Below are positions 34,058 to 46,273 of a DNA stretch of 64,000 nt, piece after piece. Numbering within the stretch: position 1 is the first letter of the stretch; each line of letters opens with the position of its first letter. Both the position numbers and the translations under genes were made by a program. Under the pieces are notes generated by a model, which saw only the letters and a program-made list of their open reading frames with translations, was not told where the DNA came from and did no database searches. The stretch is from Pleurodeles waltl. Lineage: Eukaryota > Chordata > Amphibia > Caudata > Salamandridae. The DNA lies in the NCBI RefSeq assembly GCF_031143425.1, contig NC_090448.1, positions 529,684,313 through 529,748,312 of the forward strand. The letters are read 5' to 3'.

Positions 34058-35210
34058 GGAGGCATGTCTAAGATGGCGACGTGAGAGGACGCTCAGCAGA
34101 GAGCTCCGCTCACAGGCCAAGAAAAGATCCTGTAAAATGCTTAATTCCCGGGCACTCTGACTCGAAATATAAAGAATTGAGAGCGCCGTGAGCTATAACA
34201 AAGTACAGGCCGGCCAGCGAAGATCCGCATCACCACAGATGCGAACCAGACCGTGATCGAGCTGGGGTCGGAGCGACTCCTGCGCCCGGGCCCTCCCAAG
34301 CTCGGACACAACCTGCCCGCCGGCACTGGTGAGGACGACGGTCGGACCCGGAAAATTCCCAGAGCGAGTGGCTGGCGGGGTCTCAGGCTCCCGCTGCGAT
34401 CCGCGACATGGACATCCGGCGAAATGTCGAGGCGGGGCACCCGAACTGAGCAGACGGGCGGAGTACCGTGGAGGAACGGATGATGCGAGCAGCGAGCTGC
34501 AGGTCCACCTGGCAGCGCAGATAAAGGCAAGAACGCAGAGTAGCTCTGCTGAATTCACCGGTGTCAAAGAACTCTGAACTGATCGAGTACAACGACGAGC
34601 ACTTCCAGGAGTAAATAAGGTCAGGACACAGGGGAGAGAGGCATAAAAAGGCGGGAAAAACAAAATAAAAGGGAAAACCATAAGAACAAAGAAAGGGGAA
34701 AAAAAAAAAACTTCTCTTAAAACCGCGCAGGGGCCCATCTGCAACGAAGGCTGTCCCACGAGACCCAAGGGGCGCGAAGAGTCGTTCCGGGGAGCACGTG
34801 TCGTGCCGGTACTAGGTAGCACGAATATAAATCCAGTCAGGAGGCCCACAAAAAGTGACTCCTACAAAGTACGCGTGATAGTGGCCCGGTTGGAGACTAT
34901 AGCCCGATTCAGCCTCACATAGTACAACAGCTTAAGGGCACTCTCACCCAAGCACCTACCCGTGCAACGCCGCACTGCTGTCGATACGGGGCAGATTTCC
35001 CCCGTATGAAGGGCTCTTCGAACTCACCCAGCTAAAAACAAAACCCATGAGAACCGGTGTATAACCAGGGCAAAATAAATCGACACTCTTGCGTTGCATT
35101 GTTCTGATCACTCGACGACCCACGACAGATCTGCAGTTTCCACAAAACACAAAGCAAAGCACACACTTGACTTCAAGTCGATGCACAACAAACCTAAAAC
35201 AGACATAATC
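34058..35210 (+). promoter_or_regulatory. 5'UTR of L1 no. 2
   Basis: About 1.15 kb, GC-rich in its first half (34190-34460), with an A-rich stretch near 34640-34710. Presumed internal promoter by analogy with other L1 elements. ORFs on both strands here are compositional. Confidence 0.55.
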
Positions 35211-36485
35211 ATGGTGAAACCGAAACCCCAAAGAGCTCAACTTGAAGCCAGACCCACAGTTCCATCACTAGAAATGTACACAGAACACCACTCAAACGCT
35301 TTACGCAAAGTGACAGAGACACTAGCTGCCCACTCCACACAAATGGAGAAAGTACTTCAAGCAATCCTCGACACCAGAACATCACTAGAGGGCAAAATAG
35401 ACACAGTGGTGGCCGAAGTCAATATCCTTCACATGGAACACCGGAAGCTAGCAGATAGGGTCACTACAGCAGAAACAACCCTCAACATGACAAAACCAGA
35501 CATCGCAGAAATGAAACTTCGACTTCAGCACCAGGAATCTGAAATATTACGCCTGCACAAACGTGCTGATGAAGCAGAAGGCCACACACGCCGCAATAAT
35601 GTGAGATTCCTTGGGTTCCCTGAGAAGATCAAACTCCCAAATGTAGAGTAATTCCTGTAACGTTGGCTCAAAGAAAACATATTCACAAAAGAGACCCCAC
35701 CGCTCCTACTAGTGGAACGTGCACACCGAATACCAGGGGGCCCTCCCCGTCCAGGCGTCCCTCCACAACCATTAATAGTGAGATTCTTAAACTACCTGGA
35801 CAGAGACCAGGTATTAAAGGGCTTTCGCACATCTGGCCCAATAGACATAGAAAATACAAAAATCACGGCTTCCCCAGACTAAACTGCCAAAGTACAACGT
35901 AAACGCGCCACCTTCAAATCAGCAAAACAAGTACTAAGAGACAAAAATTATTCATACTCCCTAATGTACCTGGCCAGCCTGCGAGTGGTGGATGGCAAAA
36001 GATCTCACATATTTCCAACATCAGAAGACGCATGGACTTGGATACCCACGAAAGGACTTGTAGACCCTACAGCCCAAACTCAAATACCAAAAGAATGGTT
36101 ATCTCAACAACCGCGCCGCAAAAAAAGATCAAAGCTCAGGACTGAATCAGGCCCAACTAAATCGCAAGCAGCGGATGAGCAAGCTCAAGCTTTAAAAGTA
36201 GTGAACAGATTCTTGTGTATACGGCCACAACCCAACCAAGACACCAACAACTCGGACTCAAGGAGTAGTCAACATGGCCTATTCACGTCGCCGCTAACCA
36301 CCGGCCCAATGTTTACTCCACGTTCAGCAGATGGCCTCCAAAGCAACAGGCCAGGACTTCCACCACACAAACCCAGGTACTTGCATAACTGTTACAGCAC
36401 AACAAATATAACACAAGTCCAATCTCCTCGAAAGATAACGTCACTTGGACAACTTCAACCACAGTCCCCTAAGGAACGCAAGTAG
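35211..36485 (+). pseudogene. L1 no. 2 ORF1, three in-frame stops
   Basis: Starts MVKPKPQRAQ at 35211 (an upstream in-frame ATG at 35181 is also possible). Coiled coil about residues 35-120 (LDTRTSLEGKIDTVVAEV, LRLQHQESEILRLHKRADE), then RRNNVRFLGFPEK entering the RRM-like domain, PLLLVERAHRIPGG, and a C-terminal region with LRDKNYSYSLMYLASLRV. Stops at 35649, 35658 and about 35880 all lie in one unbroken frame, so the lesions are substitutions, not indels. The last 150 residues are a Gln/Lys/Ser-rich tail, as in the out-of-frame tail of L1 no. 1. Confidence 0.85.
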
Positions 36486-36881
36486 GGGGCACACCAATAA
36501 AAAACCTACTGCCACGCGTGAACAGTGACCTCAAAAGACACAATACAGACCCCAAGATGGGAAACAGACATATCCGAACGGGCTGAAACGCAGGAGCCAA
36601 CTCGGACTACACATCAACACCCCCCCTAACCCAATTGGGTTACCAAATGGACCTTGATGGAACCAATTTATACAGTTGCACCAGTTGTGCCATGCAGTTC
36701 CCAGTTAAACTAACCAATGTAAGTTATATCATATCTTTCTCTCTCCCTTTCCTTACAAGATGCTCTATACTCTTACATGCAGGAGAGACGGGGGGGCTTT
36801 GGTTGAGACAGCGGAAGGTGTGGGGTGCAACAAGCTCATTCCCAGGGCGGGCAACATACTACACCACGTAACTCATGCATA
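36486..36881 (+). other. Inter-ORF spacer of L1 no. 2
   Basis: About 400 bases with no conserved frame; comparable in length to the spacer of L1 no. 1. Confidence 0.55.
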
Positions 36882-39800
36882 ATGAAGTCATATAACATAG
36901 TAACCTGGAATATCAGGGGCTTAGCTAACTCAACCAAAAGACGCAGGATACACGCCTACCTTAAACGACACAAGGTACATATCGCTATACTACAAGAGGC
37001 ACACGCAACAGCACACGAACTGGGCGAAATAAATAAAAACTGGTCGGGCAAGGTATGTGGCACTAAAACCTCAACATACGCAAAGGGTGTACTAATATGG
37101 ATCGCCCCCGGCGTTCCATATGCAATTCAAGACGTGCACATAGATAATAATGGTAGATGCACCTCCCTGGTTGGAGAACTAGACGGAAGACAGCTAACAA
37201 TAATTGGGATATACGCACCCAGTTTGGGACAAGGAGAGTTCCTTCGGACCACTACTACACAAATCCCGTATGACCCGACCACCCTCACTATCTGGGGTGG
37301 GGATTTTAATAGCGTAATAGAGGTGTCAATGGACAGATCGCATCCCCCAATAAAAGACGCCCAGTGCAGGAACTTATCTCGAGCGCTTAGCAACTGGATG
37401 CGCAAAAGGGAATTCCAAGATGTATGGAGACGCTTACACCCCACTGATAAAGAATACTCCTTTTATTCACCGGTGCACCAACTCCATACAAGAATAGACG
37501 TGCTGCTATGCTCAACTAGGTTAACACACATGATACACAGCGCATCGTACATGGCTAAAACCTTATTGGATCATAGCCCTTTAATGGCAACACTAAAATG
37601 GGGCAGACAGCCAACACGAATTCCTACATGGCTCCTACAACCCACCCTGCTACGCGATCCCCCCTTCCGAGTTAAAATAGCAGAAGAAATAGAATCCTAC
37701 TTTGCAATAAATACAAAAACAACTACATCACGCGCAACGGAATGGGACGGACATAAAGTAGTAATGAGGGGCATGTGTTTGGCAATGGCAGGTGGGGTTC
37801 GTCGGGAACTGAATACAGAGCTACATGACATTGAAGGGAAAATACGAAATAAGGAATGCGAATTAGCCTCGGGTAAAGTTAACAGCGACAAATTAAATAA
37901 CCTTAAAAAACAATGGAACGCAACTGAGACCCGCTCGCAAAAATTTGATTACCGACACTACACAGCGCGCCTATACGCTGAAGGCGATCGCTCTAGTAGA
38001 ATGCTGGCATGGCTAGCAAAAGGGACACAAAGAGCCACCCCCATAAACGCCATTAAGCAAGATACAGGCACAATAGTAAACACACAACTAGAGATTAACG
38101 ACGCCTTCAAATAATATTACAGCACACTATACAAAGCTGAACCCCCCCCCGCAACCGGCCCAACTGGCAGAGTTCTTCCGCCACGCCCCACTGATGAGAC
38201 TACACACAGAACAATTGATAGATCTAGACCAGCCCATTGAAAGGGAGGGGGTACTACAGGCATTAAAACAGCTGACACACAACAAAACCCCAGGGACAGA
38301 TGGGCTTCCCATCGAATATTACCAGACCTTCACGCTACAGACAATCACGCCATTCCAAACAATGTTGCAAGAGGCATACGAAAATGGACAACACACAGAA
38401 TCACAATGTGAGGCGACAATCGTAGTCCTACATAAAAAAGGCCGCGACCCCTTGAAAGTTCGCTCCTACCGACCCTTATCCCTACTAAACTCAGACTACA
38501 AAATACTAGGGAAAATACAGACCAATCCGGTTTTATACCTGGACGTAATAGCTTCGTCAACATCAGGAACTTATTACGCATCATGTCTGAGACCTCCGAG
38601 CTGGATCACTCCCGCATGGCGGTCTCACTAGACGTCGAAAAAGCCTTTGACACGCTGGGTTGGCCCTTTCTGATGGCAACATTTCAGAAAATGGGATTCG
38701 GTGCAGGATTCATGCACTGGATATCCATAATATACACTAACCCTAAAGCACGAGTCAAAACCGACGCTATCATATCGGAGAAACTTGACATACGTAGAGA
38801 CACGCGACAGGGTTGTCCATTATCACCACTACTGTTCGTATTAGCAATAGAACCACTTGCAGCGAGATTGCGCAATGAAGCAGCAGGATGAGGCATCCCA
38901 GATGGAGAGGAATTCCGCATCATCTCTTTATATGCAGACGATGCATTAATATACCTACGCATATTACGTCTACTTAATACTTACGGGCCTTGTCCGGCTT
39001 GCGTGTTAATTGGACCAAATCATGCATATTCCCCATGCAACCATCCCCAGAACCACATGATAACACGACAATCGACAACGACCTAAAATAGGAACACACA
39101 ACTTTTAAATATCTAGGTGTCCACATTTACCATAGCGCCTCCGACTTAAAAGAAGGTAACTTAGACAAAGCAATCAGATCAATAAAAAGCTCCATACCCT
39201 TTTGGTGTTCCTTGCCCCTCTCGCCCATGGGAAGAGTAGCCTTGGCCAAAATGATCATGCTCCCTCGTTTACTGTACTATTTTACTGCACTACCACTCAT
39301 ACTACCAAAAACACTTTTCGCACAATTAACTAAGTTGCTGACTGAACTGATATGAGCCAACGGACGCAGAAGAGTAGCCATGACCAAGCTCTACCTCCTA
39401 ACAGAGAAAGGGGGTATGGGCGCACCACAATTTGAACTCTATTATGCAGCAGCACAACTGCACTGTATCATGACCTGGCTACAGGACCCCCTAAACCCAG
39501 AGGGACACAAAGTGAGATCACAACTGGGAAGCACAGAGGTGCTAGGCTGGCTCATAGGGCGCGAACCCCTCTCGCCTCACAACAACGTTCTAATAACAGT
39601 AGCCGAACGTACATAGAATCGCTATGTATCAAAGGGTGCCCACACACCATTATACTCACCTAACATTCCACTACTAGCTATACCAGGGATAAATAAACTA
39701 CACGGTAGACTGGGTCTAGTGACATGGACTACAAAAGGCATACAACAGGTTGGTGACCTGTTTGATGAAGACCAGTTTATCTCATACATGAAACTTGCAG

Positions 39801-40576
39801 AGACTAACACTCTAGGACCGGGCAGATTCATTACACACGGGTCACTTAAAGGGCTAATACGTAAAACATGGGGCCAAGGTAATTCAGAACCACCAACATC
39901 ACCCACACTGCACGAATTGATAACAGGCGCTGGTGCGCAAACAAGCATCTCTTGGATATACCGCACACTACAGGCCTGTCCAGACATAACACAAGCACAA
40001 GCAAAGACCAGATGGGACAAGTTCTTACAAACACCCCTCACAGCACAACAATGGTCCATGGCCCTTACAACCACACAAGAAATATCACGCAATGCCTGCT
40101 TCAGATATACCCAACTCAACTATCTACACCAAACATATCTAACTCCACTCCGTATAAAACATATGTTTCCACAAGCTACATCTGAATGCCCAAGGTGTGG
40201 AAACACGGAGGAAGATTTTTTCCACATGACCTGGAATTGCCCTCCATTACTCCGAATATGGCACGACGCCACACAACAGATAGCTAAGTGGTCGGGCCTA
40301 TCGCTGAATCCCACACCTGAATCCTGTATACTAGGAATACGCCATAGGCGTAACAAAGACAAACAAAAACATAGATGTGCGGATTTAGCTTTCATCACAC
40401 TTAAACAACTCATTGCAACACAATGGAAGTTGCCTTGTACCCCAGACATACACAGATGGACCAAAGATCTGACTCACTGGACCAACGCAGAAATACAAGT
40501 ACCACGTACTCTACGGGACACCGGGATTGAGGTAAAAAACGCAGACATATGGGATATCTTTCTAGAACAACTATAG
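36882..40576 (+). pseudogene. L1 no. 2 ORF2 (endonuclease + reverse transcriptase), broken
   Basis: ATG 36882 opens MKSYNIVTWNIRGL. The endonuclease keeps LQEAHA, WGGDFN, the RID motif (HTRIDVLL) and DHSPL, with Ser of SDH replaced by Leu. An in-frame TAA at 38112-38114 falls just before YYSTLY, followed by a frame change in a C-run. RT: NKTPGTDGLP, SYRPLSLLNSDYKIL, then about 50 bases missing before DQSGFIPG; LDVEKAFDTL, RQGCPLSPLLF, TGA at 38889-38891, and YADD at 38931-38942. Later stops at about 39088 (TAG), 39353 (TGA) and 39614 (TAG) replace codons that are Trp or similar in L1 no. 1. The 285-codon tail 39719-40576 is open and keeps an intact CPRCG...HMTWNCP Cys motif. Confidence 0.9.
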
Positions 40577-41062
40577 GAAAAAGACGACACACGCCCACCT
40601 TAGACCATCAACACAACACCTACACCAAAAGATAAGGATACAAGATACCCCGACTGAGAAACCCCTCCCTCATTGTTTGATGTCCCCCCTCAAAGATAAG
40701 AACATGTGATCCTCATGCTGTACCCCCTGGACCACCACATGTCCCTCTTGCCTCTCAGGCCTCCAAAAATGTGACGCCAAGAATCCCAATAGAGCATTCC
40801 CCCAACCGCATCAACCCTACCCTGCTATCCCCTTATACAATATCCCCCTCTCTATTTCCCCCATCTTTGCTATAATCTTCTCTTACTCTTAAATGTAACA
40901 GTGTTGTAGGATATAATTCACAAAACAAACCGAATGTATTAGTAATTAAAGTGTAAAACAGAAGAAATGCAACTTTAAAGCAAAACGACCTATAACACAG
41001 ACTGATAAAATATTGTAACCACTGTACATTATTAAATACTTCAATAAACAGATTTAAAAAAA
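40577..41062 (+). terminator. 3'UTR and poly(A) of L1 no. 2
   Basis: C-rich 3'UTR (unlike the G-rich one of L1 no. 1), AATAAA at 41043-41048, then about nine A before the TSD. Confidence 0.8.
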
Positions 41063-41077
41063 AAGTAGCATACCATG

Positions 41078-42442
41078 AAATTGATTGAGGCCATGGTTTC
41101 CTGCACCATATTTCATATCCTTTTGCCATTCCCATAACCAATTATAGTCCCCACCAACCTTACCCCCTTCCCTACACCCACACACCTCACCCCCTCTCTA
41201 TACCCCCTTCCTTTTCCCTTCACACTCCTCCCCTCAGGGTGGATGTTACTAGGGATCACCTATCCTCCATTATGGCCTACAGTTCTTCCCCTGCTTTCAT
41301 CCTTCCGGCCAATGGATAGGCTACTCCATCTGCAAATGTTCATGATGAGTCCTAGCTTTCTGATGTGTATTGTGTTTGCAAATGTATATGATGCTACATC
41401 TACTTCATGATGTTCGAATGATACAATACTACCCCAAACCATACACCACGGACTGGCACCATGGGGTATTGACTGGATCACAAATGCTTCAGTTTTGGCC
41501 ACAGCCCCCTTCAAGCTACTGTTCTATCGGGCATCCTCTGAGATGCCATACTCCCTTAGGATTCCAAACATTATGCATCACTAGACCTCACCCCTGTTAT
41601 GTGATATCCCATCCTGCAATAGCTCTTCGATGCTCTTACACCCCTCCTGACTGGACATGAACTCTGATATCGTCACGCTCCTCTACTCATCATCTGATGG
41701 AGCTACAGGGCCTGATTACGACTTTGGCGGAGGGGGTTAATCCGTCCCAAATGTGACGGATATCCCACCCGCCGAATTACGAGCCCATTCACCAAAGTCG
41801 TAGTCAGGCCCAAAGTGTTCTGTATTGGCTTGAGATGCCCTTCCCTCAGGAGTCCCCCTCCCAACCCTGTACCTATCTTCCCCCATCCCAACTGACTAGT
41901 TTGGGTGTCTGATCCCATACTCCTTTAGACTTTCAGCCTGACTGAGCCGTGTGGACCAACCACATGTGATCACCCCTCTGCCTTTTTTATTCGGGCCTTT
42001 TCTCCAATGCTCCCTATCTTATCCCTCTCCATTATGATTGGCCACAGCAGCCGCATATTACTATTGGTTGTACTAGCATCTTGTGCCAGTCCACAGCACA
42101 ATCAGATCACAGCAGTTGTCTCTCCGGAGAGCCGAGCTTCACCACAGACAGATTAGGAATTGGGACAAAACTTGTCCTCCCCACTATACATGTAACAAAC
42201 TTCCTTCCTTGATAACCATTAGAATTACTCCTTATGTAGCCTTTGTCTTTCCCCAGAGGCCCTTCCCCCCAATTGCCCGCAGCCTTCTCCCTTTCCTCTC
42301 TCTCGGTTCCCCAACAACTCAGGTCCCCCTTTCGGACATTTGTTCATACACCTGTCACCTGAGTATCAGTGCCTACCCAGTCAAGACTACTAACCACTCT
42401 ATTCCAAAGAACTCAGAATTTTCCTATTACAGCACCAACCAT
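41078..42442. other. Sequence between L1 no. 2 and LINE-C ORF2
   Basis: Pyrimidine-rich, no coding pattern apart from chance ORFs; carries the MITE at 41708-41811. It is probably the ORF1-ORF2 region of LINE-C, displaced by the L1 insertion. Confidence 0.4.
41708..41811. mobile_element. 104-bp MITE with 20-bp inverted ends
   Basis: Ends GGGCCTGATTACGACTTTGG and its near-perfect reverse complement (one mismatch). The interior has GGCGGAGGGGG and CCCACCCGCCG blocks. No clear TSD (flanks TACA / AAAG). It has the size and structure of a small non-autonomous DNA transposon; the GGC..TGATTAC-type end is reminiscent of the Harbinger ends in this window. Confidence 0.75.
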
Positions 42443-44390
42443 CATGACCTTGCGAACCCTCACTATTATTTCCCTTAATGTGAATGGACTGACCAACTAC
42501 ATAAAGTGCAAAAAATACTGTTGTATTTAGCCTCACAATGAGCAGACATTGCACTCATACATGAAATGCACCTCTCCACAACAGAGGCCTATATACTCAG
42601 AAGAGACTAGGTGGGAAAGGTTATTTATAGATGCGTATCTTTAGGCACCTCTCCCACAGCATCATCCTCTTCATCTCCAAATATATCTAGGAAAAGTGGC
42701 ATGGCTATCCTTATACATAAAGCCCTAGCCTGAACGGTACTGAAACCGGGACAGATGAGGATGGCAGCTATGTTCTAGCGAAACTTAAGATCACCTCTAA
42801 GATACTTGGGATCCGGTCCGTATACACCTCTATAGGCCCTGAATCCACATTTCTCTCCTGTCTCCACAGGTCTCAGACTGAGACGGCCACACCCCCACGT
42901 TATGTTGGTAGGGGATTGGAACTTGGCACCAGAACCAATATTAGATCTGACAGGCCCCATGGATAAACCTAACATGACCTCTGTAATGTCCATGAGCTCC
43001 ATGATATGGTGCCTTCTGCACCAGATGGATAAGAAGTACTCCTTCATTTTGGCAGTTCAAGTCACACGATCTTAATTAGAATATGTCCTCATTTCCCAGA
43101 AGATCATACTAATTGTGCAAGACTTTGCAATACTAGGGAGCTCTTTATCGTCTCATACCCCAGAACGGTTGCATGCAAACTATGATATTCTGATCCCAGT
43201 TTGTAAGACTTGGCACCTTAATGTAGGGATTGCCAGTCTCCCAGGAGAATATCCAACTGTGAGTCCATGTGGCCTTTTACCTATCCGACAAGTGGGGAAT
43301 TGTCTCTTCGGCTCAGACTCCATGGAGACATTAAAACCCTCAGCGGCAACCAGATGTGCCCTAGAGAATGACAAAACAGAGCTTAATTCGTTCTACACAT
43401 CCAAAGCAGAATATGCCCTTTCTAAACTGAAAGCCACACACTACAAGCATGGATAAAAGGCGGGTAGACTTCAAGTAGCACAACTATGGCAAAGAGAAGC
43501 CATGTCTGCTATACTGGCCATTAAAGATGGCACTGGTCATATTGTCTGTAATCTACAGGGTATCACAACACTTTTGACGTCTTCTACGCCCAGCTATATA
43601 GCTCCAAACTTCAGGATGATGCAGACTGGACAGAGGCATTTCTAGACAGTCTACACTTCCCCAGCCTCAATGAGGATGGCAGAAGACCCCTGGATGCAGC
43701 AATCGTCAAAGAGGAGGTGGCCCAGGCTATAAAGAACTTATCATATAATAAGACTTCCAGAGAAAGTGGTTTTCTGGCGTAATTCTACCAATGGATCAAA
43801 GATGATGCAATAGACCTACTTCATGCAACTTTCCAGTTAGCGAACCAGACAAGCTGTCTCTGTCAGGACTGACACAGTGGTGATTACGGCCCTCCCCAAA
43901 CAGGGCAGAGACCTCCTACAATGTGGTAGCTGCTGTCCAATATAACTACTGAGTACTGACAAAAATTTTGGCAAGTACTCTGGCGACCCGACTCAAATGA
44001 ATCATTCCAAGTTTGATCCATGACTACAAGTGTGATTTTTCCCAGGAAGATCCTCGCGCAACCTTCTTCACACTCTAGCACATCTACTTTGGCTCTCTAA
44101 AGACTCTCTAGAAGCCACAATTGCTATTTTGTTAGACCTAGGGAAGGCATTTGACCAGATGGAATCGGACTATGTATTAAGAGTGCTCCATCACCTAAGC
44201 CTGGGGGACAACTTTATTTCAAAGATCCAGTGGCTATGTGCCAACCCAATGGCCCAAGTCAGCTGTGGGGGCTTTCTGTCAGCCGCTCTTCCAGTTAGGA
44301 GGGGGACCAGAAAGGGATGCTCCATCTCACCAGTACTATTTCTTCTGGCCATGGAATATTTGATTAATCATGTTCAAATATAACAAAAAA
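42443..44390 (+). pseudogene. LINE-C ORF2, N-terminal half (endonuclease and early RT)
   Basis: Opens MTLRTLTIISLNVNGLTN, the typical N-terminal endonuclease strand of L1/Tx1-clade ORF2. Fragments in all three frames follow: ADIALIHEMHLST (Glu motif), VGDWNLAPEPIL (the DWN site), LSYNKTSRESGF-like RT start, LDLGKAFDQMESDYV, and RRGTRKGCSISPVLFLLAMEYL. There are many stops and frameshifts, so it is older than L1 no. 1 and no. 2. The sequence stops at about 44390 just before the catalytic YADD block, which resumes at about 47391 after 3 kb of other DNA. Confidence 0.8.
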
Positions 44391-46273
44391 CACATAGCAA
44401 TGTAGATCTAGCCAAAACATGTTCCACATGCAAACAGCAAATCATTATTTCAGAGTAAAAGCATTACTGTTATCGACAAGTACAGGACGAGCAGGTTGAT
44501 GGCATGCAAAATGACTAATCAGAAAAGAAGCAGAATCAGTGTCATAGAGAGAGAGAGGGTCAGTTTGTACATGCTTCAATAGAAGACTGAGAGGATGGTA
44601 GAGAGGTGACGAGTGTATTCAAGTAGTCCCTCAGAAGCTGTCAAATATCTTTAGGCCTAGATGTTGCAGACTGTAACGAGGCATAAAGTTCACTGTTAGT
44701 ATTACAATATGTGAGACTCGTTAACCAGGAAGTGGCGTTTGGTGACTATTTGGTGCCCGAAAGCGCTGTGAGACACCTGATAGCTCTTGTTATATCTCCA
44801 GTGTACCCGAGAAGAGCCATGAGCAGATGGGGATGGACAGGCTATCCCACAATAATTGATAGTCGATCAAACACCGCACACCAAAAGCTCCTGAGATTTG
44901 GACAGGTCCAGGTCATGTGAGGTAAGTCGGCATTTGGTGCATGGCACTTGAGGCAGGTCGGGGAATGGTTTGGATCAATGTGATGCTATTAATTGTGTTT
45001 GACCAATGACTTTGTGTTTCACCACTACGCATATTAGTTGCTCAATGTTCACCAGTAGCACATTACATGTTGTGTTCAGTTTAGCTGCCTATTGGCTTTA
45101 AAATGGAGTTAGACATTACATTTAGTATTTGGGTTAGCTGCCTATTGGCTTTAACATGGAGTTAAACATTACATTTTGTATTCAGTTTAGCTGCCTATTG
45201 GCTTTGACATGGCATTAGACATTACATTTGATATTTAGGTTAGCTGCCTATTGGCTTTAATGTGGAGTTAGACATTGTAGTTGAGACATTGCAGATGAGC
45301 TGTGTTTTTCCAAGCTGTGTTTATCCACAAGATAGATCAAGCTGTGTTTTTCACACCAGACCCTAGCTGATAAGAGCACGTAGATTTTGTGTTTACCCCG
45401 CAATCCAGTCTGAGAACAAGTGAGGCTCGGAGAATTGGCCACTCTCCAAGTTTCTTCGGTTCTCACACTGAGTTTGCCTTTAAGGATGGCTCTGGACTAC
45501 AGCAGAGTTAGATTGAAACTATCTTGACTTCAGACAGGAACGGAGACGTCAGTTGCCTGTCCCCCGTTTGGGTAGAAAATCTCTTTCTCACAGTTGAACC
45601 GGAGTCATCAACTTGCAGGTCCCAGAAAGGTGAAGCTGAGTTATAGGCCCTACGTTGATGCAATTTTGACTTTTATTCTTTGCTTTGAAGTTATGCTATA
45701 ATATAATCACATGTATTTGATGTGTACATTGCAACTGAAAAGTACTTCGATATATTTTGCTTTCATTGCTGCGACTACTTTTGAACGTGTGCTTCCAGTA
45801 TACTAATATCGTCTCTCAGGAACCTCGTGGTGAAGTAATAATAACAATAAATGTCTTCTTTAAACTCAGAAGTGCATTCCAGAGAGGTTCTGTAAGCTCG
45901 GTCATGAGATAAGAGCAGGAAAGCAGAACAGTCAATGTGGACCATATCCCTGGGGGGGTGGTATAAGTTCTTCTCAGGAATTTAATATAGATCAACTTGT
46001 GGTGCTAGCTAAGTGAGAAAAAGCGTCTCTGAGCGCTAAACGCCTCCCAAACATTTTGGGACAGGGGACGTCCCAGGTCCCTCTCCCAGGACTCTCTGAG
46101 TCATGCATCTGAGATGGGGAGGGCCGCAAAACATGCACTATATAGTTTGGAGACCAATCGGGCTCCAGAGTCTGCTGTAGCGACCAAGGTAAGTGGTGAA
46201 AGTCAGCCGGACCCAGAGGATAAATGGTGTATCGTGCACACAGAGTGCTTTGTAGGCAACAGTGTACAATAAA
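44391..46273. mobile_element. Insertion in LINE-C, unclassified repeat
   Basis: About 1.9 kb of non-coding DNA separating the two LINE-C ORF2 halves together with the adjacent MITE. It contains a 53-bp minisatellite and no pol motifs. It may be a solo LTR, but I could not fix its ends or a TSD. Confidence 0.45.
45081..45292 (+). repeat. 53-bp minisatellite, four units
   Basis: TTAGCTGCCTATTGGCTTT starts at 45081, 45134, 45187 and 45240, exactly 53 bases apart. Units differ by a few substitutions only. Each carries an ATTGG (reverse CCAAT). Confidence 0.92.

Larger units (their letters stand above)
34058..41062 (+). mobile_element. L1-type LINE no. 2, full length with TSDs
   Basis: 7,005 bp between perfect 15-base target duplications, with poly(A) at the right end. 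It starts GGAGGCATGTCTAAGATGGCGAC; an AAGATGGCG-type start is common in vertebrate L1 elements. It contains a GC-rich 5'UTR, ORF1 with three in-frame stops, ORF2 with several stops and small deletions, a 3'UTR, AATAAA (41043-41048) and an A tail. It is inserted into LINE-C territory. Perfect TSDs despite many coding lesions suggest moderate age, or insertion of an already defective copy. Confidence 0.92.
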
